DNA from: Bog-473 sp963730395
Lineage (GTDB): Bacteria; Actinomycetota; Acidimicrobiia; Acidimicrobiales; RAAP-2
Length of the DNA stretch: 64,000 nt
Direction: 5' to 3'
Assembly: GCA_963730395.1 (NCBI GenBank)
Contig: CAVSSK010000006.1
Span: forward strand, 62,001-126,000
This document shows positions 1 through 9,548 of this stretch, one piece after another (within the stretch, counting starts at the first letter, position 1; each line of letters starts with the position of its first letter). A model generated the notes under the pieces. The model was given only the letters and a program-made list of their open reading frames with translations. It was not told the DNA's origin and did no database searches. Position numbers and translations under genes: made by a program.

Positions 1-235
1 CTTCCCCGTCGATCGTCATGATCCCCTTGCCGGACATGACGTAATAGAACTCGTGGGTGGGATGGGAGTGCGGATCGACCAGGCCCCCACCCGGGACCTC
101 GAACTCGTTCACGAGCTCCAGGTACCCCCCGTCCGTGATGTCCTTGAACTCGCGGGACTCGATCATCCACCAGACAGGGACGGTGCCGTTGTGCTCGACC
201 ACCGGTGCCTTCGCCTCAATGCTACGGACATCCAT
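1..235 (-). CDS. Cupin-domain protein, C-terminus cut by window edge
   Basis: Reading the minus strand from an ATG at 235 gives an open frame that runs off position 1, so about 78 N-terminal residues are visible. It contains the cupin pattern HSHPTHEFYYVMSGKG, where the spaced histidines and the glutamate would bind a metal, followed by the start of the conserved Gly turn. GGGAGG lies 8 nt upstream of this ATG; an in-frame ATG at 259 is an alternative. The divergent inverted repeat at 263-278 sits just upstream. Single-domain cupins of this size are often dioxygenases, isomerases or sugar/acyl-binding proteins. The exact role is not determinable here. Confidence 0.75.
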   Translation of the reverse strand, partial: MDVRSIEAKAPVVEHNGTVPVWWMIESREFKDITDGGYLELVNEFEVPGGGLVDPHSHPTHEFYYVMSGKGIMTIDGE

Positions 236-262
236 CCTGAGGGCCTCCCAAGGTTTCATAGA

Positions 263-278
263 CTGACTCCGGTGTCAG
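263..278. promoter_or_regulatory. Inverted-repeat operator CTGACTCCGGTGTCAG
   Basis: This is one copy of the window-wide TGAC-N6-GTCA palindrome. On the minus strand it directly abuts a TAACCT hexamer (282 to 277) that would serve as the -10 box of the cupin gene, so a bound repressor would cover the promoter. It lies between the divergent cupin and AllA-like genes. Confidence 0.6.
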
Positions 279-343
279 GTTAGGCCGCGCCGCCGCGAGC
301 CGCACCACCGCGTGACCTGGTTCGACAGGGATGAGAGTGAGCG

Positions 344-862
344 ATGTCCACAAACGGTTCGGGAGAGGAAGCGAGAGTGGTGATTCCTGAGCGTCTGACC
401 GAGGCTGCGTGGTCGCCCTTCGGGTGGCTGCCGGTGGCGGACACCGACCCTCGGGACGGCGAGCACCGGATGACCTTCGAGTGGGCGGATCCCCACGTGA
501 ACCTCATCGGGCACGCCCGCGCCGAGGTACCCGAGACCGCCAGTGGACTGCGGTGCGAGATGCTCTACCGCCACGACACCCACACACAGGCCTTGCTGTC
601 GCTCGATGTGCCCGCGGTCATCGCGGTGGCGCCAGCGGGGGTGGAGTTCAATGACGAAGGGGACACCGAGTCGATCCGAGTCTTCCGGATCGAGCCCCTG
701 GAGCCTCTCGTGCTGAACCGGGGCACCTGGCACTGGGGGCCGTTCCCGGTCGATGCGGCCGAGGTGCGCCTCTACAACGTGCAGGGGCTCCGCTACTCCG
801 ACGACAACCGATGCGTGGACCTGGCGGCCAAGGGAATGGCCGTCGAGGTGGAACTGTCGTGA
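344..862 (+). CDS. Ureidoglycolate lyase (AllA)-like cupin protein
   Basis: The 172-residue product has the AllA-family arrangement: a central 'YRHDTHTQALLSLDVPA' segment resembling the family's metal-site ERH..TQ region, then 'VIAVAPAG', then 'LNRGTWHWGPFPV', matching the family's late G-x-W-H element. AllA enzymes cleave ureidoglycolate to glyoxylate and urea. Here no other purine-catabolism gene is near, and the neighbours are acyl-CoA genes, so the substrate is probably different. The ATG at 344 is the first good start after the operator region. It is followed 27 nt later by the thioesterase gene and likely shares its transcript. Confidence 0.65.
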   Translation: MSTNGSGEEARVVIPERLTEAAWSPFGWLPVADTDPRDGEHRMTFEWADPHVNLIGHARAEVPETASGLRCEMLYRHDTHTQALLSLDVPAVIAVAPAGVEFNDEGDTESIRVFRIEPLEPLVLNRGTWHWGPFPVDAAEVRLYNVQGLRYSDDNRCVDLAAKGMAVEVELS

Positions 863-889
863 CGGAATCGACGGAGGGGGGAGCAGTCC

Positions 890-1810
890 GTGGAGCTTGA
901 CGACGCCGAAGAAGCCGAGGTCGTCTCGGCCTCGGTTGCCGACCTGGTCGAGGCGATCACGGCGCAGATGGAGGAGCCCGATGCTGACGGGCGGCCGACC
1001 TTCACCACGACGAGCCCCAACTGGTGGGTCGGTGGCCGCACCTTTGGAGGGATGGTGGTGGCGCAGGCGCTCAGCGCCGCCGGGCAGACTGTCCCTCGTG
1101 AGCTCGAGGTTCACTCGCTGCACGGCTACTTCCTAAGGCCTACGAGCCCCGGGGCCCGCACGACCCACGTCGTGAACGTCGTGCGTGACGGACGCTCCTT
1201 CAGCACCCGGGAGGTCGCGAGCGCGGTTGATGGCCGGGATACGTTCCGCATGACCTGCTCGTTCCATGTTCCCGAGGACGGCGCCGACTACCAGCTGCCG
1301 ATGGGGCCGGGGATCCCGCCGCCGCGGGAGGTCGAGGGGTTCGAGGCCCCGTTCCCATTCGACATCCGAGAGCTCGGCGCCACCGAGCAGAGGAGAGACG
1401 GCACGTACCTGTCCACCCGGCGTTGCTGGTTCCGCACGCGGCAGCCTCTGCCCGACGACCCGATGCTGCATGCGTGCCTGCTGGCCTACTTCTCCGACAT
1501 GACGGGTGCCGCCTTCCGGCCCCTGAGCTTGGGCACGTGGGGGACGCACACCGATGCCAGCCTCGATCACGCCGTCTGGTTCCACCGTCCCTGGCGGGCG
1601 GATGCGTGGAGCATCTTCGACCTTCACGCCCTGGTGAACGCAGGCGGTCGCGCCACCGTCCGCGCCACTATGCACGGCGAGGACGGCTCGTTGCACCTGA
1701 GCATGGCCCAGGAGCTGTTGATCCGAGAGCTCGACGAGCCCCTTGTCTTCGAAGCACCGCCCTGGGCCGTTCGGGAGAAAGCATCGGGAGCGGACAGTGG
1801 GACTGCTTGA
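890..1810 (+). CDS. Acyl-CoA thioesterase II (TesB-like, double hotdog)
   Basis: The 306-residue protein has the two hotdog halves of TesB. The N-half carries 'GGRTFGGMVVAQAL' and 'SLHGYFLRP'. The C-half carries 'SLDHAVWFHRP' with the catalytic-site Asp, and 'GEDGSLHLSMAQELLIR' with the Ser and Gln of the Asp/Thr-Ser/Gln triad of this family. It would hydrolyse medium- or long-chain acyl-CoA to free acid and CoA in the cytoplasm. Its GTG start follows a purine-rich AGGGGGGAG. The next gene (SDR) starts inside its last codons, at 1797, which indicates coupling. Confidence 0.85.
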   Translation: MELDDAEEAEVVSASVADLVEAITAQMEEPDADGRPTFTTTSPNWWVGGRTFGGMVVAQALSAAGQTVPRELEVHSLHGYFLRPTSPGARTTHVVNVVRDGRSFSTREVASAVDGRDTFRMTCSFHVPEDGADYQLPMGPGIPPPREVEGFEAPFPFDIRELGATEQRRDGTYLSTRRCWFRTRQPLPDDPMLHACLLAYFSDMTGAAFRPLSLGTWGTHTDASLDHAVWFHRPWRADAWSIFDLHALVNAGGRATVRATMHGEDGSLHLSMAQELLIRELDEPLVFEAPPWAVREKASGADSGTA

Positions 1811-2604
1811 CGGCCGGAAGGCCATCGTGACGGGGGGCGGCTCGGGGATCGGGAGGGCAACCTGCCGGAGGATGGCCGAAGAGGGCGCCCGTGTCGCCGT
1901 GTTCGACGTCGACGGGGACTCCGCAGAAGTGGTCGCACGTGAGATCGACGGGAAGGCCTACTCCGTCGACGTCGGCGATCCCGATGCCTTGAAGGCAGCC
2001 GTTGACGCGGCCGCCTCCGCTCTGGGCGGACTGACCATCATCTACAACAACGCAGGAACCTCCGCCTTCAACCGGCTGCATGCGCTCGATCCCTCCGAAT
2101 GGGAGAGGGTCCTCCGGGTGAACCTGACGGGCGTGTGGGCCGGCATTCGGGCTGCCGCACCGCACCTGTTTGCGTCCGGAGGCGGTTCCATCGTGAGCAC
2201 GGCGTCGATCAGCGGGACGCGCCCCGCTGCGGGCGAAGGCGCCGTACGCCGCCAGCAAGGCGGCCGTGGCCGCACTGACGGCATCGGCTGCCCTGGAGTA
2301 CGGACCCACCATCAGGGTCAACGCGGTGTCGCCCGGCATGATCCGTACGGCGATGACCGCCCCGTGGTTCGAGTTCATGCCCGACCAGGTGGAGCGCTTC
2401 GAGACGGGGACGCCGGTGGGGCGGATCGGCGAGCCCGAGGACGTGGCTGACGTCGTGGTCTTCCTGTGCTCGGATCTGGCCCGCTTCGTCACTGGGCAGA
2501 ACGTCGTGGTGGACGGTGGGCTGACCTTGCACGGCTCGGGCGTCGACGGCATCTTCGACAGGGTGTTCCCACCGGTGCAGCCGGAGTCGCAGAGACGCCC
2601 CTGA
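1797..2604 (+). pseudogene. SDR-family oxidoreductase, one frameshift near 2236
   Basis: The N-terminal part shows the Rossmann motif TGGGSGIGRAT, NNAGTS and the catalytic-loop serine in STASISGT. The reading frame then slips near 2230-2245. In the new frame the protein continues as APYAASKAAVAAL, holding the catalytic YxxxK, then the usual 'NAVSPGMIRT' and 'FVTGQNVVVDGG' SDR C-terminus. Both halves are well conserved and nothing else is broken, so a consensus indel is as likely as a real mutation. A repaired product would be about 268 residues, a normal SDR length. It would oxidise or reduce a hydroxyacyl or alcohol substrate with NAD(P). The GTG start at 1797 overlaps the thioesterase gene. 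Confidence 0.75.
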
Positions 2605-2611
2605 CCGGCGG

Positions 2612-3412
2612 TCAGGCCTTGGAGTCGAAGAGCGCCCGGAAGACCATGGTGGTCATCGTCTCGAGGGCCACATCGTCGATCGGCTGTCCCACGAACTCGC
2701 GCAGGTAGTGGAAGCGGTCGAGCATGGCCAGCGTGGCCATCCCGGCGGCATCGGGGTCGATGATGTGGCCCGACGAGTCGGGCCCGATCTGATTGGCGAG
2801 TGCCCCCGACATCACCGTGAAGGTGTGGCGGATCACGTCGATCAGCTCGGGGTCGATGGTGGCCAGGTCGGTCCACGACCGGAACAGCGGCGCGTACTTG
2901 GTCCAGAGCTCTGAATAGGCCTGGATCCAGCCGTAGACGTCCTCCCACTGTGGAGCGCCCCCCTGTGCGGGGAGCGTGCTCAGTGCGTCGTAGAGCTTCT
3001 GTGCCTCAGAGGCGGCCTCCATGACGAGTGCCCGCAGCAGATCTTCCTTGTTCGAGAAGTAGAGGTAAAAGGTGCCGTGCGACGTCTTGGCTATCTCGAC
3101 GACGTCATTCACCCGGGTGGCGTGGTAGCCGCGCTTGTCGAACGCAACCATCGCCGCGTCGAGGAGCTTCCGCATGGTGCGTCGTCCCTGGCTGCGCAGG
3201 ACGCGCTTGCTCGCCGGCGCGCCGACGGCGTCACCGTCGGACGCAGTCGGGCCGTCGGACCCGCCTCGGCCGTCGGCCGGCGTCGACGTGACCGAACCGG
3301 TGGCGGCAATGCGAGAGGGGCCTTTCGACGTGGCCGCGCTTTTGTCTCTGGTGGAGCGGGCCGAGGCCTTGGTGGCGGATGCCGGGTCACGTTGGACTCT
3401 CGGCGATCCCAT
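2612..3412 (-). CDS. TetR/AcrR-family transcriptional regulator
   Basis: The 266-residue protein has an unusual 70-80 residue Ala/Ser/Thr/Gly-rich N-terminal extension. It is followed by a classic TetR DNA-binding domain (RRTMRKLLDAAMVAF, then TRVNDVVEIAKTSHGTFYLYFSNKEDLL) and an all-helical ligand domain. It is divergent from the CoA-transferase gene, and the operator at 3455-3470 lies between them, the standard geometry for an autoregulated TetR repressor. It is one of two TetR genes in the window that are candidates for the factor binding the TGAC-N6-GTCA sites. The ligand is likely an acyl-CoA by analogy with FadR/KstR-type TetRs, which is inference. Confidence 0.88.
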   Translation of the reverse strand: MGSPRVQRDPASATKASARSTRDKSAATSKGPSRIAATGSVTSTPADGRGGSDGPTASDGDAVGAPASKRVLRSQGRRTMRKLLDAAMVAFDKRGYHATRVNDVVEIAKTSHGTFYLYFSNKEDLLRALVMEAASEAQKLYDALSTLPAQGGAPQWEDVYGWIQAYSELWTKYAPLFRSWTDLATIDPELIDVIRHTFTVMSGALANQIGPDSSGHIIDPDAAGMATLAMLDRFHYLREFVGQPIDDVALETMTTMVFRALFDSKA

Positions 3413-3454
3413 GCCTGGTGGATCGTAGTGCCGGGCGTGGTCGAAATGGCTAAC

Positions 3455-3470
3455 CTGACACGGTGGTCAG
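3455..3470. promoter_or_regulatory. Inverted-repeat operator CTGACACGGTGGTCAG
   Basis: This copy is embedded in a longer near-palindrome, AACCTGAC...GTCAGGTT (3452-3473). On the plus strand TAACCT (3451-3456) and on the minus strand AAACCT overlap its ends, so both divergent promoters could be covered by one repressor dimer or pair of dimers. A degenerate half site (CTGACACGG) recurs at 3523. Confidence 0.7.
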
Positions 3471-3541
3471 GTTTGGTTGGGGGAGAAAATGAGGCAGGAC
3501 CTGGGAGTTCGTGTTTCGTTGCCTGACACGGTGCCGGTTCT

Positions 3542-5242
3542 GTGACGCCCGGGTCTTCCTCGCCGGCCAGCCCGGTGGTCACCTCTTTGGCCGACGCCGT
3601 TGCACAGAACGTGCGGCCGGGGGACACCGTGCACGTGATGATGGGACACAGCCGCTGGACCGCGGCCGCCCGTGAGCTCGCACGCCATTTCTGGGACACC
3701 GATCCGGGCTTCACCCTCGTCATGACCAGCCTCGGGGCACTCGGGGCGCTCTTCTTCCGTGGTGGCCTCGTCCGCAAGGTCGTGACCGCCTACTCGGGGA
3801 ACAGCTTCCCGACCTACACGCCCAATCCGGTCTTCCGCCAGGCCTACGAGGGGGGCGACGTCGAGGTCGAGCACTGGTCCATCCTCACGTTGACGCAGCG
3901 CCTCGAGGCGGCTGCTCGGGGGTTGCCGGCGGCGGTGACGGGGTCACTGGTCGGATCGTCCATGGCCCAGAACGACGCGTTCACTGTCGTGGATTCGCCG
4001 TTCGGTCCGCTCGGCCTGCTCGAGCCCCTGGCCCCCGATGTGGCCCTCGTGCACGCGGCAGCGGCTGACCCAGCCGGCAACCTCGTCTTCTCGGAGCCCT
4101 TGCTCGACGGCGTGTGGGGAGCCTGGGCCGCCCGGCGAGGGGTCATTGCGACGGTGGAGCGCGTCCTCGACGACGTCGAGGGGTTGGGGCACCGGGTCCG
4201 GGTCCCAGGCCATCGGGTCTTGGCCGTGGTGGAAGCGCCATACGGCGCCCACCCCGGAGGCTGTTACGCACCCGGCCTCCCGGTCCGTAGCTACGGGGAG
4301 GACATCGCGCACTGGAGCGCCGTCGCCGACGCCGCGGCACGAGACGAGCTCGATGCGTACGCAGAGGAGTGGGTGCTCGGGCTGGCGACCCACGAGGACT
4401 ACCTCTCGCGGGTGGGCTCGGAGCACCTGCTCTGGCTCGAAGGACGCTCCGACCCCATGTCGTGGAAGGCCGACGCCGACGCCAACCCGGTCGTCGACGA
4501 CCCGGTCGTCACCCGTTGGGAACAGGCCGCATCCCTCGGGGCCCGGGAGGTCGAGCGCATCGTGGCCGAGGTGGATGCCGACGCCGTGCTGGCCGGCGCA
4601 GGGGTGGCCAACCTCGCGGCTTGGGTGGCGGTGGCCCGGGCCAGGGCGGCAGGCAGCAAGGTGACCTTGACCGCTGAGCTCGGACTGTGGGGCTATCAGC
4701 CGACGCCGGCCGACCCGTACATCTTCAACCAGCGAGTCTTCCCCGCCACGCCGTACCTGTCCGACGCATCTACCGTCCTCGGCATGGTGATCGGCGGCCC
4801 GGGGACGAGCACGGTGGGGTGTCTGGGCGCGGCAGAGGTCGACAGTGAAGGGTGCCTCAACTCGACGCAGCTGGCGGGCGGGCGGTTCTTGGTCGGCTCA
4901 GGGGGTGCCAACGACGTGGCAAGCCGGGCCACGGCGTGTGTCGTGGTGACGCTGGCCCGTCCCGAACGGCTCCCGCTTCGCGCTGGCTATGTCACCTCGC
5001 CCGGAGAGCGGGTGGCGAGCGTCGTCACCGACAAGGGAATCCTGCGCCGCCGGGACGGGGTGCTCCGCCTCGCCGCGGTGCCCTCGGGTGACGGAACGCT
5101 CGAGGAGCGGGTGCGCGCGTTCCTATCGTCGTGCGGCTACGACCCGGACGTGGTGCGCGACGTGGAGGAGCTACCCGCCGTGAGCCTTCAGGAGGTGCGG
5201 GCGCTGCGAGAGTTCGACCGTCAGCGGCTATTCCTCCTCTGA
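3542..5242 (+). CDS. Family I CoA-transferase, alpha and beta subunits fused
   Basis: The 566-residue protein joins two glutaconate-CoA-transferase-like halves that are separate proteins in most bacteria. The N-half (about 1-290) includes 'GDTVHVMMGHSRWTAAARELAR', and the C-half (about 320-566) includes 'AELGLWGYQP' and 'GGANDVASRA'. The Glu in 'TAELG' is at about the place expected for the family's active-site glutamate. Such enzymes move CoA between acids, or in the IpdAB subgroup of steroid catabolism open a ring by hydrolysis. I cannot tell which from sequence alone. It is divergent from the TetR gene with the shared operator, and upstream of the Liv transporter. The start is GTG at 3542. 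Confidence 0.8.
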   Translation: MTPGSSSPASPVVTSLADAVAQNVRPGDTVHVMMGHSRWTAAARELARHFWDTDPGFTLVMTSLGALGALFFRGGLVRKVVTAYSGNSFPTYTPNPVFRQAYEGGDVEVEHWSILTLTQRLEAAARGLPAAVTGSLVGSSMAQNDAFTVVDSPFGPLGLLEPLAPDVALVHAAAADPAGNLVFSEPLLDGVWGAWAARRGVIATVERVLDDVEGLGHRVRVPGHRVLAVVEAPYGAHPGGCYAPGLPVRSYGEDIAHWSAVADAAARDELDAYAEEWVLGLATHEDYLSRVGSEHLLWLEGRSDPMSWKADADANPVVDDPVVTRWEQAASLGAREVERIVAEVDADAVLAGAGVANLAAWVAVARARAAGSKVTLTAELGLWGYQPTPADPYIFNQRVFPATPYLSDASTVLGMVIGGPGTSTVGCLGAAEVDSEGCLNSTQLAGGRFLVGSGGANDVASRATACVVVTLARPERLPLRAGYVTSPGERVASVVTDKGILRRRDGVLRLAAVPSGDGTLEERVRAFLSSCGYDPDVVRDVEELPAVSLQEVRALREFDRQRLFLL

Positions 5243-5399
5243 ATCGGAACGAAAGGATCCCGGAGCGCGACAAGGGTGACGCCATAGCAGTTCGCAGACG
5301 TGATAAGAGCACAAGGGGTGAGCAATGGGTGTGAGAGCCTGCAAGTACAGTGACCGGCATCCCGGGGGGGATGCGCCACGACGGACGATTGGGGACGGC

Positions 5400-6711
5400 A
5401 TGCGAGTGAGACAGGGTTTCAGGGGCTGTGGGGGCCACGGTGCTCACGGGGGCGTCCTGACGGGTGGCGTCGTGTTCATGTCGGCGGGCGCGCTGGCGGA
5501 GCGGGCGCGGCAGCGAGCACCGCGCCCGGTGTCACGTCGAACTCCATCACGGTGGGGACGATCTCGACCCAGACGGGGACGCTGGCATCGAACTTCTCCT
5601 CCCTGATCTACGGCGAGAAGGCGTACTACAACTACATCAACGCCCAGGGTGGTGTGAACGGCCGCAAGATCGACTACAAGTACGCCCTCGACGACGGCGG
5701 GAACCCGACCACGTTCAACCAGCTGGCCAACACCCTGATCAACCAGGACCATGTGTTCGCCGTGACCGGGGTGGCGACGGCGTTCTTCTCTCCGAATCTG
5801 TTCGTGCAGTCCGGCATCCCGACCTACGGGTACAACGTGACCGGCAACTGGGCCCCGGCGCCCAACCTGTTCGCCGCCGGTGGGTCCGTGCAGTACTACC
5901 CGGCAGGCGCGCCGCATACGCATCTACGTGGCCGCAGCAACCCAGAAGACCGTCGATCGCCTTCATCGCTTACGGGATCGCGGCGTCGTCCGACGCTCTG
6001 CCAGCCAGGCAGTCGGCGATGCAGGCAGCGGGCTACAACGTGAGCTACAGCGACCTCAAGGTCAACTACCCCGGATCCACGGTGGCGACCGACGTCCAGC
6101 GGATGAAGCAGGCCGGCTCCAACTTCGTCGCTCAGTTGCATGGACGTCCAGGGCAACATCAGCCATGGCCCGGGCGATCAAGCAGTACGGGGTCAACATG
6201 ACCCAGCTGTGGCTCAGCGGAACGACCAGGCCACGCTGAACCAGAACCAGAGCCTGATGCAGAACGTGTACTTCTACATCGCGCACGTGCCGTTCACGCG
6301 TCCCCGACGTCGCTGTACCCCGGTCTCAAGCTCTACACTGGCGCAGATGAAGAAGTACGAGCCCAATTACGTCCAGGACGAGGTCGCCATTCAGGGGTGG
6401 GAGTCGGCGGCGCTGTTCGTCCAGGGCGTGAAGATGGCCGGCAACAACCTACACTGGGCCAACGTGATCAAGCAGGACAACTCCATCACTGCCTTCACGG
6501 CCGGTGGATTCAGGCACCGGTCAACTGGAAGGACGCCGGGGCCACAGCGGTCACGCACCGCCCTACTGCGGCGCCATCATCAAGGTGAGCGGGGACAAGT
6601 ACGTGCCGGCGCTCAACAAGGGGCAGAACGTCTTCAACTGCTTCCAGTCGATCAACCCGAACAAGGGGCCCCGTCTTCCCCGTCCCGGCCGGCACTCCCG
6701 CTCCCGCCTGA
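5400..6711 (+). pseudogene. Liv-type ABC substrate-binding protein, multiply frameshifted
   Basis: Joining segments from all three frames rebuilds one periplasmic-binding-protein sequence of about 435 residues: a signal-like N-terminus, 'NSITVGTISTQTGTLASNF', 'AYYNYINAQGGVNGRKI', 'AFIAYGIAASSDA', 'VQRMKQAGSNFV', 'VQDEVAIQGWESAALFVQG' and the end 'VFPVPAGTPAPA' before TGA at 6709. At least eight single-base shifts interrupt it, mostly explained by one missing base (for example 'TTCAG' for TTCCAG near 6509). The pieces themselves look undamaged and have normal codon bias, which favours poor consensus sequence over gene decay. The role would be extracellular capture of an amino acid or a small organic acid for the permease that follows. 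Confidence 0.7.
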
Positions 6712-6759
6712 GCGGCGGGCGGAGCGGGGACAGGACCGGCGGGATCGTCGGGCGCCGGA

Positions 6760-8777
6760 ATGGAGCAGTTCCTCGGGTTCGCACTCCCCGGGGTCCCCTA
6801 TGGCTGCACCTACGCGTTGGTCGCCGTCTGCCTGGTTCTCACCTATCAGGCGACCGGGGTCTTCAACTTCGCATTTGGCGCGCAGGCCTTCGCCTCCGCT
6901 TTTGTCTTCACGTTCTTGACCCAGTACAAGAACTGGTCGGGTTTCGAGGCCTTCCTGCTCTCGGTGGTGGTGATGGGGCCGGTGATGGGCTGGGCCTTCG
7001 ACCGGCTGATTTTCCGGCACATCGCGAACTCGAACGCGATCCGCGAAGATGGTCGTGCAGCTTGGCGCTGCTGGTTGGGATCCCCAACCTGTTGCCGGTG
7101 ATCTTCGGGCCCCAGAACCTGGACGCCACCGCGACGATCCTGCCGTTCTTCAATCCGAACACCGTGTATTTCACTTTGTCGGGGACGCCGATCAACGGCA
7201 TCTATTTGTCGACGATCTCCGTCACCGGGGTCGTGCTCGTCGTGTTGACGATATTGCTCCGCTACACGAACCTGGGCCTGCAGATGCGCGGCGCAGTCGA
7301 GAGCCGGCGGCTGGTGCAGCTCGACGGAGTGAACGGCAATGGTGTGGTCGGCGGTCGCATGGATCGTGTCCAGCTTCATGGCGAGCCTGGCCGGTGTATT
7401 GCTCGCCCCGGTGTTCGGGCGCGCTTCAGCCCCAGAGACTACGTCACTTTGACGGTGACGGCGATCGCAGCCGCGGCCTGGGCGCTGCTTGCGCTCCCTG
7501 CCGATCGCCGCCGCTGTCGCCGACAATCATCGGGGTGCCGACCACCGTGCTGCAGGGCTACATCCCACCAAACAATTCTGTACGGGGCGATCGTCCCGTC
7601 CTTCCGTTCCTGTTCCTGGCGGCGGCGCTGCTCTTCCTCCCGGGATGCGCAAGCTGGACGCGAGCCGTGACCCGCTGGCCACCATCGACCCACCACCTCC
7701 CCCGATTGCGGCGACCACCGGGCGCCGAGCATGGACCGGATCATCCGGATCCTGTGGTGGATCCTGTTCGCCGGCTTCTTCGTGTCGATGCTGACCTGGA
7801 TGCCCGACGCATGGGCGACGGTCTTCAACAACGGGCTTGACGTTGTCGATCGTGCTGCTCTCCATCACACTGATCACCGGCATGGGCGGGCCAACTCTCG
7901 CTCTGCCAGGCCACTCTGGCCGGGGTGGGTGCCTTCACGGCCGCACAGCTGGCCAACCACCTCGGCCTCAACCTCTCATCGGCGGGAACTTCGGCGCGGT
8001 GCTCGCGGCGGCGGTCGCTGTCCTGCTGGCACTTTTGTCTCTGCGGCTACGTGGGCTGGGCCTGGCACTGATGACGCTGGCGGCTGCGTTGTTCGTGGAC
8101 GCCACGTTCTTCAATGAGATCTCCATCACCGGAGGTCCACAGGGGGCTTGAGCCTCCAGGCCAAGTGGCTGGGGCACCCGCGCCTTCTTCAACTTCGACG
8201 GCCATGCCATGTTCCTTCTCTCGCTCGGCGTCCTGGTCGTGGTGGTCGTGGCTCCTATGGTGCGCAAGGGGACGGTGGGCCGGAACCTGGCTGCCATGCG
8301 GGGAAGCGAGACGGCCACCGCGGGCCTCGGGGTAAATCTGTCGTGGCAGCGCATCATGGTGTTCGCTTTGTCGGGGGCCATCGCCGGCATCGGCGGGCTC
8401 CTCCATAGCATGGAGCAGCAGGTCGTCAACCCGAGCGGACTGGAACGCCGACTTCTCACTGGTGCTTCGTCGTCCTCGTGGTGACAACCAGTGTCACGAC
8501 GGTGGAGGGCGCCATCCAGGCCGGCATCGGCTTCTTCGTCACACAGCAGATCCTCAGACCTTGCTCCCCGCCCGTATCGGCGCCTCGAGCCTGACCGTTC
8601 GTTCTGTTTGCGTTCGGCGCACTGACCTACGCGCAGCACCCCGAGGGCGTGCTCGAGTTCCAGAAGCGCAAGGGGACGGCGCGCTTCGAGCGACTGTTCT
8701 TCGAGCGCTGGCCGCGGCTGGCAGCCGAGGACCTCGCCGCACTGCGACATCTCGTCGCCTCGAACGCCAATGGCTGA
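6760..8777 (+). pseudogene. Fused LivH-LivM branched-chain-type ABC permease, multiply frameshifted
   Basis: The start MEQFLGFALPGVPYGCTYAL is a typical LivH N-terminus. Pieces in several frames continue through 'LLVGIPNLLPVIFGP', 'GLQMRGAVES' and 'MASLAGVLLAPVFG'. A linker 'MRKLDASRDPLATIDPPPPP' leads without any stop into a LivM-like half: 'GLTLSIVLLSITLITGMGG', 'ATLAGVGAFTAAQLANHLG', 'RKGTVGRNLAAMRGSE', 'FALSGAIAGIGGLLHSMEQ'. The reconstructed protein would be about 670 residues with some 16-18 membrane helices. Ten or so indels break the frame. The end, SNANG then TGA at 8775, overlaps the livG ATG (ATGGCTGA), as in an intact, translationally coupled operon. Confidence 0.65.
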
Positions 8778-9544
8778 GCCAGACCCTCTCTGGGGCTGCG
8801 CGGCGTGTGCAAGTCCTTCGGTGGCATCCAGGCGGTGAGCAGCATCACGTTCGACGTCGGGGCCGGCGAGAGCGTGGGCCTGGTCGGACCCAACGGCGCC
8901 GGCAAGACGACACTGTTCAACTGCGTCTGCGGGCAGCTGAAGCCCGACGTCGGGCGAGATCGTCTTCGACGGGACGGTCGCTGACCGGGCTGCCGACGTT
9001 CAAGCGGGCCCGACTCGGGCATCGGCCGCACCTACCAGAAGGTGGAGGTGTTCACCGACATGTCGGTCCGGGACCACCTCATGGTTGCCGAGCGGGCTCG
9101 TCGCGGCGAGGGCCGGCTGTGGCGGGACCTGCTGAACCTGAGCAAGCCGACGGCCGGAGGAGATGGAGCGGGTGCGAGCCGACCTCGAGCTCGTCGGGAT
9201 CACCCACCTGGCCGATACGTCGGTCAACGCCCTCGGCCTCGGCAACTGCCGCCTGGTCGAGCTCGCCCGAGCGCTGGCCGCCGAGCCGAAGATCCTGCTG
9301 GCGGACGAGCCGTCGTCCGGTCTCGACCTGCGCGAGACGGCCGAGGTGGCCGCCGTGCTCCGAACCGTCCAGCGCGAGCGGGGCACGGCCGTCCTGCTGG
9401 TCGAGCACGACCTCTCGATGGTGGCGGAGGTGGTCGATCGGACGGTCGTGATGGACCTCGGTGCCATGCTCGCCGAAGGGACCTTCGACGAGGTCATGGC
9501 CAATCCGTTGGTCCGTGATGCCTACCTGGGCCAGTTGGGGCTGA
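8770..9544 (+). pseudogene. LivG-type ABC ATPase, frameshifted
   Basis: The ATG at 8770 overlaps the permease stop. Reassembled from three frames, the protein has Walker A (GPNGAGKTT), 'GIGRTYQKVEVFTDMSVRDHL' spanning the LivG Q-loop, a degenerate signature (LGLGNCRLVELARAL), Walker B plus D-loop (KILLADEPSSGLD) and the switch histidine in 'LLVEHDLSMV'. The expected length is about 257 residues. At least four indels are needed, and one more near 9541 is required to bring the stop TGA (9542-9544) into frame before livF. It would energise the permease together with LivF at the inner face of the membrane. Confidence 0.7.
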
Positions 9545-9548
9545 CGCA

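Noticed and set aside
1668..2948. 426-residue minus-strand frame over the SDR gene
   Set aside because: Antisense shadow; it passes through the SDR and TetR genes and shows no domain.
3523..3535. Possible eleventh operator (CTGACACGGTGCC)
   Set aside because: Only the left arm is present; the GTCA arm is missing.
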